A stretch of 64,000 nt of DNA from Adiantum capillus-veneris (lineage: Eukaryota; Streptophyta; Polypodiopsida; Polypodiales; Pteridaceae), in the NCBI GenBank assembly GCA_014529385.2, contig CM043969.1, positions 31,035,446-31,099,445 of the forward strand, in the 5' to 3' direction. Positions 31,353 to 42,693 of this stretch are shown here, piece by piece. Position numbers and translations under genes: made by a program. Position 1 is the first letter of the stretch. The number at the start of each line of letters is the position of its first letter. The notes beneath the pieces were generated by a model, which was not told where the DNA came from, searched no databases, and worked only from the letters and a program-made list of their open reading frames with translations.

Positions 31353-32136
31353 ACATCATGCCATTTCCATCAGTGACCTGTTTTTCCTCTCAGCAACACC
31401 ATTTTGCTGAGGTGTATAAGCCAGAAATGCATTAAATTCATGAGACATATACTCCCCCCCTCGATCGGAATGGAGGGTGCTCATAGTACATTTCAAGACA
31501 TTTTCAGCAATAGCCAGAAATTGTTTGAAGCACATTAAAACTTCGGACTTTGCTTTAAGCGGAAATACTCATGCATGCCAGGATTAATCATGAATGAAAG
31601 TCACGAAGTAAAGGTAATTGCCCAAGGACGGAGTTTTCATGGGCCCACAAACATCACTATGCACAAGCTACAACCTGCATGTGGCCCGAACTGAACCATC
31701 CTTTGGAAACTTAGAACACTGCATCTTACCCAAAATACAGCCTTCACAAACATGTTTGACAGGTGCTTGAAGAGGCAGCAAAGAAGCAACCATATCAGAT
31801 TTCTGCAAACGCAGGAAACTGGCAAAATTTAGATGACCAAAACGTGCCTGGCCAAAGTTTTGCATTTGAAATAGCCCTTGAATCTACAACAACATTTGCA
31901 AAATTTTGTCCACACTTGTCATATAAAGTGAGCTTATACAGCCCATGACACAAAAGACCAGATGCAATAATTTCATCACCAAAACTGAGATCGTAAATTG
32001 TACATCTGTCATCCACAAATTTGACTAGAATTCCAAGTCTAGCAAGTGCGGATACAGACAAGAGATTCTTCTTGATCCCAGGTACATAAAGTGCATCAAC
32101 AAGTGTGAAGGAACTGCCATTTGTAGCAGTAAGCAC
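31353..32136 (-). pseudogene. copia-3 protease end, GAG-pre-integrase and integrase core, broken
   Basis: Minus-strand fragments in different frames read DALYVPGIKKNLLSVSALAR (after the protease), FGHLNFASFLRLQKSDMVAS, KHVCEGCILGKMQCSKFPKD (HHCC region), and near 31380-31460 TPQQNGVAERKNRSLMEMA. The core between about 31465 and 31640 includes the GGEYMSHEF motif. Several stops are present. Confidence 0.8.
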
Positions 32137-32279
32137 AATCTTTTCAACTCCCTGAACCGGATAAGAGGCATTGTTGGCACAAGTGACTAAGAGTTGAGAG
32201 AGGTAAACAATTCACGATGTGAGGTAATTTGCTTTGTAGCACCACTGTCGAAATTTCACACATGTGAATCTGCAGCAAC

Positions 32280-32765
32280 TCACAAACATGCATCATGGAC
32301 AACAGGATTGTAAGTGCACTCTGCGCTAATAGCCCATTGTGCATCAACATCAGCATTACAGTCTCCTTTCACAGAAGACTCAACAATGGCTACATTTTTA
32401 CTGGAACCAGCATTTGTAGTGGAATCACCCTCTTTCTTCTTAGCCTCTTTGGCCTTCAACTTAGGACATGACTTGATCAAGTGATCATTAGCTTTACAAT
32501 AATGGCAACGCATCTTCTTTTTGCCCTTTTCACCAGAATTTCCAAACAAGGTGCTGCCAGCAGAAGCATTGGGAACAGAAGTTTTGCCACTCGCAGTAGA
32601 ACCATAAGAAGTGGCTGCATTGTTGTTACCACTCTTTCTTTGAGAAGCAATAAAAGCCTGTTCAACTGCACACTGTCTAGTCTTGTTTTTTCTAGAAAGT
32701 GACTCTTGCAACAGCAATGTGCATAATGCATCAAACTTGACAACTTCTGGATTTCCTTCGGTCAT
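32280..32765 (-). pseudogene. copia-3 gag C-terminal part with zinc knuckle and protease start
   Basis: MTEGNPEVVKFDALCTLLLQ is a gag block; the knuckle CHYCKANDHLIKSC is a complete CCHC motif, followed by a Lys-rich segment and AIVESS, then AQWAISAECTYNPVVHDACL near the protease. Nucleocapsid binds genomic RNA through this knuckle. Confidence 0.82.
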
Positions 32766-33322
32766 AAGTCTCCAAGTACTAGCAAAAGTCTGGTAAGAAT
32801 CTGGTAAGGTAGAAAGAATAGTCTACACAAGGGAACTGTCTGAAATGACTTCACCTACAGAAATACGTTGCTCATTGATATCCTTGACACTAGCAAGGAA
32901 AGTGTCTATATCATCTTCCTCATGCATAATCTTCGACTCCAAGTCTCTATGCAGCAAAGCAATTTTAGCCTCACTACGACTTGCATAAAGACCAGCCAAA
33001 ATATCCCTAGCCTGTTTTGCAGATTTTTCTGAACGGATGTGAGGAACAATGGTGCGCTTCACAGACAATGCAATCAATGCATGAGCTTACGCATTCTTTA
33101 CATCCCAACGAGCTTGTTGTGCCGTAGGCAAAACAACTCTAATAGCAGCATCCTTGCAGCAAGACCTGCAACATCCTCAACATCGCCTGCATCCTCAGAA
33201 CGAGGACGTACATCAATCCCCTACACAATATTCCAAACAGCCTTTGACACAAGAACATGTTGCATCATGTAAGACCACATAGGGTAATTGTCCCCATCCA
33301 ACCTGTCCTCAGCAGCAAACAT
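32766..33322 (-). pseudogene. copia-3 gag N-terminal part, broken
   Basis: Gag starts at the ATG at 33320-33322 (MFAAEDRLDGDNYPMWSYMM, then HVLVSKAVWNIV) and continues in another frame at 32823-33077 (KRTIVPHIRSEKSAKQARDI, LAGLYASRSEAKIALLHRDL, EEDDIDTFLASVKDINEQ). At least two frameshifts separate the parts. The start lies about 320 bases after the primer site. Confidence 0.82.
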
Positions 33323-33642
33323 CTTGAACACATGTGTTGTTGTCAGCCATGGTAAATGCTGCACCTGATGTGAAAACTGCCCGAAAAGAGGAGAAACAAA
33401 GCGAAAACAACACGTGCTATGTAGCACGAACCGTAGAAGACTATCAGACACCTGTTATGCAAAAAATGACACTGACCAAAATTCTGCACAAAATGACAAA
33501 ATTGCCTGTGTAGACCTGCCTGTAGTGGAAACGAAGGCCGAAATGACCCCGAAATGAGCCCAAAAATTTTTCTCAACCTGCAGAGAAAGTGAGCAGGCGT
33601 GTGCTGGAGCAGCTGGCGACTAAGCCCGGGAGGACGCAACCT

Positions 33643-33654
33643 GCTCTGATACCA
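33643..33654 (-). other. copia-3 primer binding site, initiator tRNA-Met
   Basis: GCTCTGATACCA on the plus strand is the complement of TGGTATCAGAGC and lies two bases from the LTR end at 33657. It proves the minus orientation of the element. Confidence 0.92.
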
Positions 33655-33656
33655 AT

Positions 33657-33846
33657 TGTTGGAATTAGGGTTGCAGAGAAACGCACACAGCTTGGAGAAG
33701 ACGAAGGAAGCTCAAGGCACACAATAGAGAGTGTGTTACTTAGTGTGCAATGGAAAGATAGATAGCCCTAGATTGATGGGAGTATATACAATGCAGGGGG
33801 GAAAAACCCTCCTAAAGAGGGAAAAAATGCCCCGGCGGTCCTAGTG
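33657..33846 (-). repeat. 5' LTR of copia-3 (about 190 bp)
   Basis: It begins TGTTGGAATTAGGGTTGCAG on the plus strand and aligns with 28855-29044 up to GCCCCGGCGGTCCTAG. The outer end (about 33846) is uncertain by a few bases. A TATATACAATGCA element lies inside both copies. Confidence 0.8.
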
Positions 33847-35400
33847 TGTTCACACACATCACTACCACATGAATATGGTAACAATCGCTAGCTAGATTGC
33901 TAACCTTGAGTGGATTTAATCAAGAATACCCACCGTATGGTATTATCCTAGAGTAGAGATAGAAGGAAATTCAACACAAAAGTTGATGAGAAGATAATCT
34001 CTTCTATAAGTTATAGCCTTTTGATTGTAGCTTAATGGGAAAAAAAGAATTTCAACACACTAAAGATAATATAAAAGAGTATCTTCTCATGTAGTTGAGA
34101 TTTGGCTCATTGAAGGATGCTATCCAATCTATTTTCCTATGGACAAGGAAAATCTGACAGAAAACTGCTTCATCACTTATCCCAGCTTGTAACAAGAGTC
34201 GCTTCATCACCCTACAAGAGATTGAGTCTTGAAAGGATTCATATAACCATCAATGGTAGGACCTCAATACCTATTGATGAGTTTATGAATCAATCTGCAG
34301 AGGATCGCCTCAACTGTACATAATTGGCATTAGCCATCAGCATCTATTGTCTTCTTAACTAAGTCACATGATACCCCTAGATCAATGGCCGATATGTATG
34401 GGCCCATCTCAAAGATAAAAGCTATCAAGAAACTTAAAACACAAGTCATGGTTATTAACTTAAGTAACCTTATCATGGTTACAATACCTTATCATGGAGA
34501 ACTCAGGACATAACAATTTAACCATACCAATCTATGGAACATATCATTCAATAGCTTATCACTTTTCCACTATGATAAGAAAACCTTATCAACCATCAAA
34601 AAAATGATCAATAGATTTCCATTCACATCATTTATCATATCGACAAATAAATAGAATGTATTTATTTCGTCAACAATCTTGCAACACAACAACCTAGCTA
34701 TATCAATCATTTTAATTCAATTGATAAATTATCCTTTGCAATCTCGTTGCATATCAATCCCATTATGTCAAATTTTAGCATAAAGCATGCATGAATTGAT
34801 AGGTATCTATCATCAAATCTATGGTGATACCATACTCCTCATATGTAAAGATCAACTTGCATCTAGTCAGTTACTGACTTTGATAGCATAAGGATATGAA
34901 GTAATAAGAGAAAATCCAATCAAAACAACCATAACAAAAAACCGTTTGATCAATTACAATATATTATACCTTTCATAATTTGTCTGAACAAGTATTCATA
35001 ATAAAAGTCGGAGCATGATATAATACTATTTATTTGCAAGTATATGTTCTAGAAATGTTCGACTAGCAATGCGTCCATTATGAGACGATCGAAATAACAT
35101 AAACATAGATGCATAATTGTGAGTTTTAACGCAAGAAAATAAATTTCAACATGTTAATGATTCTTGAATGTTCAAAATGGAATCTTGAGATATACGGATA
35201 AGAATTGCACATACATCTCCCACATACGATCAAAGAAACAAAAGAAGGGTATGAAACATGCGTTAAAGATTTCACATGACAAAAATCAAACCTTAGATTT
35301 TACATCATGTAATGTTTCATACAAATCCAAGAACTTATCATTTGAAGTTCTTGTAAAAAAATGATCAATCTAGTCTCCCTAAAGTTTGCTACACCACTTT
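33847..35400. other. AT-rich non-coding stretch
   Basis: Only short frames occur; the longest (34117-34323, plus) has no recognisable motif. The stretch 34430-34600 repeats CTTATCATGG-like words. Nothing supports a gene. Confidence 0.55.
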
Positions 35401-35406
35401 TAGGTC

Positions 35407-35409
35407 TTA

Positions 35410-35455
<46 letters not shown>

Positions 35456-35620
35456 AATTACCATGCTTTTCTACAGAGATAGAAAGATGAGAGAAGGCAT
35501 ACATATGCATTGTTATCTTTCTATAGTCATTCCAAGGACTACGTTTGCATTGTGTGTGTGTGTGTGTGTGTGTATGTATGAGTGAGAGAGAGAGAGAGAT
35601 CCAATTGCCATGCTTTTCTT
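35407..35620. repeat. (GA)n and (GT)n microsatellites with a duplicated flank
   Basis: (GA)n at about 35414-35451 and (GT)n-(GA)n at about 35552-35599 are each followed by GATCCAATTACCATGCTTTT or the same with one A-to-G change (35451 and about 35597). A segment of about 147 bp containing the microsatellite flank has therefore been duplicated. Confidence 0.8.
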
Positions 35621-36010
35621 GGCCGCAGCAACGCGCGGGTCACATACTAGTTTGGGTCTAAGCGAAAACTCAATTAATTTCTTGAGAAGATTCCTTGAAT
35701 CTTCACATTGCAAAGGAAAAGTTTTTGCTCCAGTCACCATCAATGCCTCTGCGTAGCCAATAGCCCGTGCGTTCATACTGCCTCTTCCTTTCACCCCTTC
35801 ATCTCCTTCTCTCGCTTGAGGTTGACGTTGCATCTGCCATAGAGCTCCTCAAAGTCTTTTAGTCGAGCCCTATGATCTACTTCGGCGCTTGTGCTCCCCG
35901 TTTGCCACTCTCTTCCACGCAGCTCCCCAAACCCCTCGTCTACCAAGGTCCACTCTCGCAACATGCAGAGAAAATGAAGCTCCCTCTCACTTCCTACACA
36001 TACTGCCATG

Positions 36011-36059
<49 letters not shown>

Positions 36060-36354
36060 CTGCCTGCAATCTCCCTCTCACCATCTCGTTTGCGTCTCTC
36101 TGTCTATGCAGCTTGCTGCCAACACGAATGCCGCTCCTGCCGCCTCCGACCTCCTCTGCTCCAGCACCATGTGACAAACTGTCGCCTGCAAATTGCTATC
36201 TCCTAGGGATATCACCCATCTGCAGCGCATACTTGCCTCCGCTACCCTAGGTTGGTATGATGCGTCAGTTGCCTTTCGCTCATGCTTTGCCACCTCAACG
36301 GGCATCTGGCATTCATACATTTTTGAGGAGATTACCAGTATTCAAGAATACTCC
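35621..36354. other. CT-rich, low-coding region with (CT)n at about 36012-36056
   Basis: The plus strand is rich in CTC and CCT words typical of plant 5' leader or promoter regions. Open frames here exist in several phases at once because of the microsatellite and are not convincing. Confidence 0.4.
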
Positions 36355-36745
36355 TCTAATTCTTGAAAATTCCTAAAATACCCCTCAAATTTTAAAAATT
36401 CCCAATATACCTTCAATATTTTGTCATTAATTCTCAAAATGCCCTTCAAATTTCCCAAATTTTTGAAAATATCCTTGGGTTGTGAGATTAAATTTCTCCG
36501 AAGATAATTTTTTTTTGTAGCTTTTCACAAGAAGATTGATTGTCTATCAATACAAGAATGCTAAACTAGAATTTGAGTTCGATACACAGGATTTGGACAT
36601 GAATTTTTGCATTATTTTAGATATAATTACCTGTTTGGTGAGGTAAATTGTGAGAAATTACATGCCAAGCACTGAAAAAACGGATCTCGATTGTCAAACA
36701 GGAATAAAGATCATAAACAATCCAACCAAAAAAATTTAATTCCTC
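36355..36745. mobile_element. second, diverged copy of the MITE-like repeat
   Basis: AAAATACCCCTCAAATTTTA, AAATGCCCTTCAAATTT, AGAAGATTGATTGTCTATCA with ATACAAGAATG, and GATCTCGATT and AACAATCCAACCAA follow the same order as 27872-28210. The inverted right end is not recognisable. Homology is clear; boundaries are approximate. Confidence 0.6.
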
Positions 36746-37826
36746 CACGTGCTGCATCATACCTTTTTTCTTCAAAGTCATAAGGGAATCCAATGATATT
36801 CCCCTTAATAAGCACCTAAAAAAGATTCCCACTCTCTACTACCCCGGTCCACTCTCTCATTGACGGGTATCTCGCCAGATCCCTCTCCAAACAAAAAGAG
36901 CTAAAGTAGCCCTCTCTCTCCTCTCTCTTCCCTCGCCATCGCTGCTCTCTGCGGCCTTGCCCTCTTGTTGCATCTACAACGCAGTGAACAACCTTGCAAC
37001 TCCCCTCCCCCATACGCGCAACGGTTTGCAGCTGTCGTCGCAGGCCAACGCAGCAGAGATCACAGGCATTACCGCTTGCGATATGAGAGACAGAGCCTTT
37101 AGGCTCAGAGCGCACGCGCGAACACACACACACACCCCCCAACATTCTCTGGCTCTTGTGGCTCAATCTGCCTTGCTTCAAAGTTCAACCCTTGCCGAAA
37201 AACCATCTCGCACCGGGTCATCTGTTGCTGCAAGTCGAGCCACCCGTGCACAACAAAAGCTCCTTCTCTCTATCTCTCTCTCTGAACGTGTGCTACCCTC
37301 GGCGCATTCATTTTCGATTCTTGCCACGGTCACCTCACCTTTTGCTTGCCTTTTCTCTCACGCCAATCCAGAGTCCAGGTACCTTCTTTGATTCCTCTTA
37401 ACGAGACCAGCTTGAAAATTGGGGATGCCTACTTGGGTTATCGCAAAATTGGCACATAAACTAGAATACATTAAATGTTTAATAGAGGTAAACTACTCTA
37501 CATAACCAAACTTTTAGATATGAACATGACTAGAAAAACGATTGGTCTCCTAAACAAGCAAAATTTAGCACCTTATTTAACAAAAAAATGAAGCATGATG
37601 TCACAACAAAAGAACAATAAATGTGCCAAAGACATGGTTACGCTTTTGAAACCCTCCTTGTAATAAGAGTTCCTCATCATAGTCTATTCCACCAAAATCT
37701 ATTAATAGCCCATTAGATTCCTTGAGAATCTGCTAAATTGGAAGCAAAAGACGTCCCTATCATAGAATCATCTCCATCACCAACCGCTCTGCGCAATCCG
37801 TTCCATCGCCGCCTCTGTGCAGGGAG
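36746..37826. other. no supported gene; CT-rich leader-like sequence
   Basis: A 144-codon plus-strand frame (36957-37391) is rich in Ser, Ala, Arg and His and contains an (AC)n-derived His-Thr stretch. It resembles no family I know and overlaps a comparable frame on the other strand, so I do not call it. Confidence 0.4.
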
Positions 37827-38207
37827 ATGGCTCTCTCTATTCCTGGCTTGGGATCTTCCCAACGGAATGGGATGGAGACAAGCATAGACCTTTGCTCTCG
37901 CTTTCACAACTCTCTCCTTTCGATTAAAGCAGATCGTGTCACTTCAGCTCTCTACAGTAAACCATCTGATTATCGAACACCTCGTTCAACATCCATGTCG
38001 ACTCCTGCCCTTTGTCCTTCTCTTCTCTTGCACCTTCAACCTTGTGTTACACACTCGCTGTCTCCCACCGGCTTCCCCTTCATGCATATCTCTCTATCTT
38101 TATCCTCCCTGGCATCACTGCGCATCTTTTCCTTCATTCCTGCCTGCACCTTTACTCTTGACCCTGGCATGGGAGGGCATCATGCTGCCGCCCGCCCTCA
38201 CCACTGA
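37827..38207 (+). CDS. hypothetical ORF, 126 aa, weak
   Basis: ATG at 37827 in the context GAGATGG opens MALSIPGLGSSQRNGMETSI, followed by a Ser/Thr/Leu-rich region. The N-terminus (hydroxylated, few acidic residues) could be a plastid transit peptide or the first exon of a truncated gene. The C-terminal half is low-complexity Leu-Ser-Pro, and another frame is open over the same bases. I do not recognise it and the support is thin. Confidence 0.2.
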   Translation: MALSIPGLGSSQRNGMETSIDLCSRFHNSLLSIKADRVTSALYSKPSDYRTPRSTSMSTPALCPSLLLHLQPCVTHSLSPTGFPFMHISLSLSSLASLRIFSFIPACTFTLDPGMGGHHAAARPHH

Positions 38208-41200
38208 GAAGGCCATCCTGCGCCCCCACTTTCCCTTCCCTGGCCATTCGATTCCATAGATCTACATACTAAAGGTAGGCTCGTTGCAGTTTACCATCAA
38301 GGTTAGGCTGAGCACTGCATAACTCATGAGGAAAGGCAGACTAAAAGTGCCAAGGGATGGCATTAAAAGCCAGAGCTTGGGTTGCAGTACTTCAATACAA
38401 GTAGAGTGCTATGGGCAACATTGTGATAGATCCTATGTAGAAGGTGCGAACATCATGCATCACTGGAGGTTCTTGGAGACATTTGGCAAGGAGACCGGAG
38501 AGAGAGAGGGAGAGAGATTGCGCCACTCCAATCACGCAAAACGCAGACATGAAGGCTCTTTCTCTCTCCACGTGCCTCATAGAGTAAAAACCTCCCTTGC
38601 ATCGAGCTTGGAGCCTCCTTTCCCTCTTTTCACTCACCTAAGCCAAAAAAGAATCATGCAAGATTCCTATTAATGAAACCCCTTGGCAAAATTGGGAGGA
38701 CCTACTCTATGAAAGAGATTTTCAACTCTAAGACAAGTGCAACTTGCATACCTTTTGACTCTTTATCTTCCTTCTTGGATGTCTTGAGAGTATTCACTAG
38801 ATATGATACATATATAGAAGTATCCACCACACCTAGTTTAGGTTGATTAAGGACAATTTCACAAGCTATGGATAAAGCATACATGCACCCTCAACAAGCT
38901 TCTACAATGATAGAAGAGAGAGTTTTGGATGGGGAAGGAGATCAAGAGGAGGATGTTTTTGAAAGGCCGAGACGGCGGCATTCCTAATAGTCATTGAGAA
39001 CGCATTGGGCCCATGTGCTTACACTTCTTCTACATTTTTCCCTTCTCTATTTATTTGTAATCAACCGGGTTTACCCATTGTGATTAAACTTTGTATTCTA
39101 CAACTTGATTACAATATGGTGCCCATAACGGTGTTGCTTGGGCAACGTGCATCTTATCTTGTTCATGGTAGCAAACCTATCTATTTTCATATAGAATTTC
39201 ATTTCAAAGTAATTATTGGTCTACTGTACATTGTGGTGCTTCTTCCTCTCCTCTCTTTTTCCACACCTAGCAGCCCCGCGGCTTGCCTTTGAACCCCTAA
39301 TCCCTTGATTACGGGTGTTCCCGAGACATCAAGGTGGAACCTTCACCAAGAGGCCAAGTCCCTACTACAACTTTGAGCACATAGGATGGGAGGCTCACCT
39401 TCTGGTAACTTGAGTCCCCTTAGGTTCAGCTCATGCAGGATCTATCCAAAAAATGGCCCATCGTCACTTTTAAATTCATGCAATGCGAGCCATCATGGCT
39501 TCTCATGGAGTCCACATGGTGAAAAATGAAATTCAATGTTGAAGCATCATTAAGGATCAAAAGTTGGTAGACTAGGCTATTTAGGCCTCAAGTGAAAGTC
39601 CAAGAGGTCCCTCTGAAATACTCTTAGATAACTTTGGACTATCTTGAAAATTTACCAAAAATACTTCGCGGCCTTGCAAAAATGCCCCACACCACCTCAG
39701 GCTGGACCAGGTCAAAATCTGCCAACATGTCGAGTAAGCAAACAACAAATGCCTTAAGCACACACTCCTAAATGTACATAGATGATCACAAAGAGAAAAT
39801 TGAGAACTCCATGTTGAACATCAAAATTGGGTGAACCATCCATGAGTATTGAGTCAATGAAGCTCATTGATGAGCTGTGCCAATGTGCTGGCTGAGGCCC
39901 CACGGAGCCCTGTATGCGAGCTGAGTGCCCCATTTCACCTTGGATTTAGTTGCCTTGGAGTCTTTGTGTGAGGCGGGCTCCCTGTTCACCTCCGCATTGA
40001 AGAATAGAGGGGAAGACTACGTGCTCAAAATCAAAAGTGTGTGTAGGTGGGATATCCTCACTCGCCATGGTAAACACACATTTGTGTTGCATGCGAACCT
40101 CACCTTGTGGAAATTGTAGCGCTTTACGTGTCGCTCGTCGTAAGAACACCTTTGTTGATTCTTCACAAAAACTCGTTGTTTTTGTGAAGGCTTTTGTTCA
40201 CTTTGAAGCTACCTCTTTGAGGAAAAAAGAATTTTTGGAGGAAAACTTGCCTTTCTCCAAGAAGTGAAAAGGAAGGGTGAAACTACTTAGTGAAAAGGAA
40301 AGGTGAAACTACTTCCTTGAAGTTTGAAGCTTTCCCTTTCTTTCTAACTTTGTTTTCAACACAAGTATCCTATCTCTCCTTGTTATACACAAAGAGGCTC
40401 AATAGCTTGATGGTAAAGTGTTTGCCTCTTACCCTCATCATGGGGTGGGTTCCCCTCATCATGGGGTGGGTTCAATCCTCCTTCATACAAGGGTTAAGCG
40501 AGCCCTCCTACACGTGCAGCCAATGGAAGCCTTCAATGCCATAGAGTTGCTGATCGAGTTTGCTTTGGTCGCTTGCCTTAGTCGCCCGCTGAGGAGGACG
40601 TAGGTGGAGCGGTTTTGGCCGGCTGTCATTGTCTATGTTTGTGCGCTACGCACATAAAACTGTGCCTATCTCCTTTTGTTGCACAGTGGAGGCGTCGCTG
40701 TCTATGAATCGTGAGAGAGAAGCAGTGCATCGCATGCACATGCAACCCGCTTTCCCCTTTTCCAAAAATAGCTCGAATATCAGTGAAAGGACAGTGGTAA
40801 TGCGTGTGCTAGTCTCCACTCAACTGTGCTATCTTATAGCCTCCCCCTAGCTTACACACTCTCCGGCCGTGTTGGTGGCCTTGCTTGTAGGACCCATGTC
40901 CTTACATATGCTTTAACCTATCACTCGAGAAAATGGTTGGACTAGCACTCAACTAGATACCTCGGCTCATTTGGAGTCCTCAAGATAGCGTACAAAAAAG
41001 GACAAAGATAAAGGCATGCTTGATGAGGATAGTGGTGGCGACAATTTTTCCAAGGAATCAATGGATATTGTTGATACGATGAAAATGACTACATTGGCGA
41101 TAATTCTAGCCTTCTTGTCTAGTGGTTGCTTTAATTATATGCTTCACGCAAAGAAAGGCACTTGAGCCACAAAGATGGGCAATCAGAGAGCCCAATACTT

Positions 41201-41399
41201 GATTTGGTGATAGAGTTCACTTCGTTGATGTTTGAACTCATGTGGCCGAGCTCAAAGCACATTGCATTTGGCAAGAAACCAATATGGTGTATATAAAACA
41301 CTATCGAGGTGCTACATGAAATTCATTGTTGCTAGAAAGATTATGGACATGACGTGCTCCAAAGTCCTTTTTTCCATGTTGGGCTGATCTCAATAGCTT
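38208..41399. other. long stretch without a supported gene; local short duplications
   Basis: Short ORFs occur on both strands without recognisable motifs. Two exact or near-exact tandem duplications are visible: a 26-bp unit (AGTGAAAAGGAAGGGTGAAA...) at 40263 and 40289, and a 21-bp unit (CCTCATCATGGGGTGGGTTC) at 40433 and 40454. No terminal repeats or transposon ends were seen. Confidence 0.5.
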
Positions 41400-41880
41400 A
41401 TTTTTAATGTGTGAGAACTTCAAATGCAAATTTTTCCCATTCTCAAGATCATTAATTAAAAGAAAAAGCCCCTCCATCACCTGCATGCACATGTTTGAGA
41501 ACCTCAAATGGAAATTCTCCCCATGCTAGAGCTCATGATTAGAAAGAGAAAGAGGGGCAAGAGTTTGCTCATCATCTGCATGCAATGCTCATCATCCGCG
41601 TGCACGCGGATGATGAGCGGACTCTTGCTCCTCTTTCTCTTTTCAATCACGAGATTCTAGCATGGGGAGACATACTCTCTTGACTCTTGTCCTATGGAAA
41701 TGTAAGTGGTTTGGAAACATAAAAAAAGAGGTACTTAATGAACTCTTAAGAAAGTGAAGATCCTAAGTTGTAAGAAGAAAGAGATGGAAGAGCACTTCAA
41801 TCATTCGCGTGCACGCGGATGATTGGGGAGCTCTTGACCCTTCTTTTCTACATTTGAATCTCCATGAGAGTTCGTCTATC
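41400..41880. repeat. hairpin array with CGCGTGCACGCG palindromic cores
   Basis: A segment of about 84 bp (GAGAACTTCAAATGCAAATT...; 41413) is repeated directly at 41497, and a further copy follows in inverted orientation (about 41602-41668: ACTCTTGCTCCTCTTTCTCT, then ATTCTAGCATGGGG). Between arms lies a perfect 32-bp palindrome (41587-41618) centred on CGCGTGCACGCG. A second near-perfect 28-bp palindrome with the same core is at 41798-41825, again followed by an inverted, degraded arm. The transcript would fold into long stems. Confidence 0.85.
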
Positions 41881-42017
41881 AAGAAAGCCTCACTTCGCAA
41901 CATGCCCAAGTATTTAGATATCCTCCTGCAAAGCTTCATGCACCTGCTCCTTGCATTTCCATGAGCCGACCATCTTCAGATGTACCAAAGTGCACTTACC
42001 ATTGGGTCAAAAGTGAG

Positions 42018-42657
42018 CTGAACCTCTAGATTTAGTGCATAGTGATGTTTGTGGTCCTATGTCAACCAAATCTCTAGGGGGGGCTATATATTTTGTGACA
42101 TTCATAGATGACTCTACTCGAAAGGTGTGGGCATATCCTTTGAAACATAAGGATCAAGTTCTTCCTGTGTTCCAAATTTTTTAGTCTGGCAAGAAACTCA
42201 AGAGGTTGCGGACTGACAACGGAGGTTGCGGACTGACAACGGTGGAGAGTATGTCTCCAAGGAGTTTGACAATTTTTGTGCTAAAAAAGGGATTAAAAGG
42301 CATTTTACTGCACCATACAAACCAGCTCAAAATGGAGTTGCTGAGTGCATGAATCATATGATTCAGGAAAGAGTCACAGCCATGCTTTCTAGGGCAATGG
42401 TCACACAAGGCTTTTGGGCAGAAGCCGTCTTGACCACAGTGCACATTAAAAATCGTTCGCCTAGTACGCCATTGAATTATGAGATTCCAGAAGTGTTATG
42501 GTCTAAACGTAAGCCCCACTATGACCATCTACATGTTTTTGGTTGTGAAGCTTATGCTCGTGTGCCTAAACAACTTCCAGAGAAGATAGAGCCAAAGTCA
42601 CACAAATGTATTTTCATTGGATATGGTGAAGATGGAGAGATGAGATATCGTCTCTAG
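42018..42657 (+). pseudogene. copia-4 integrase core and C-terminus
   Basis: LDLVHSDVCGPMSTKSLGG, YFVTFIDDSTRKVWAYPLK, then RLRTDNGGEYVSKEFDNFC, PYKPAQNGVAECMNHMIQER, GFWAEAVLTTVHIKNRSPST and FGCEAYARVPKQLPEK. The 20 bases encoding the R-L-R-T-D-N-G motif are present twice in tandem (42203-42222, 42223-42242). This shifts the frame exactly at a catalytic Asp. In NGVAECMNH the usual Arg of N-G-V-A-E-R-M-N is Cys. Confidence 0.9.
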
Positions 42658-42693
42658 CACACGGAATATCGTCGAGTCATCCGTAGTTGAGAC

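Larger units (their letters stand above)
28855..33846 (-). mobile_element. copia-3, degenerate full-length Ty1/copia element with 190-bp LTRs
   Basis: Minus-strand order: right LTR (5'), primer site (33643-33654), gag from 33322, protease, integrase, RT, RNase H ending at 29121, left LTR (3'). The LTRs are clearly related but diverged by more than ten per cent by eye, so the insertion is old. Multiple stops and frameshifts disable it. No target-site duplication is obvious. Confidence 0.92.

Noticed and set aside
36957-37391. Candidate gene with 144-codon frame and possible transit peptide
   Set aside because: Composition follows CT- and AC-rich DNA, frames on both strands overlap, and no domain or splice support is visible.
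41587-41825. Rho-independent terminators
   Set aside because: The palindromes lack a T-run and are embedded in a larger inverted-repeat array in eukaryotic DNA.
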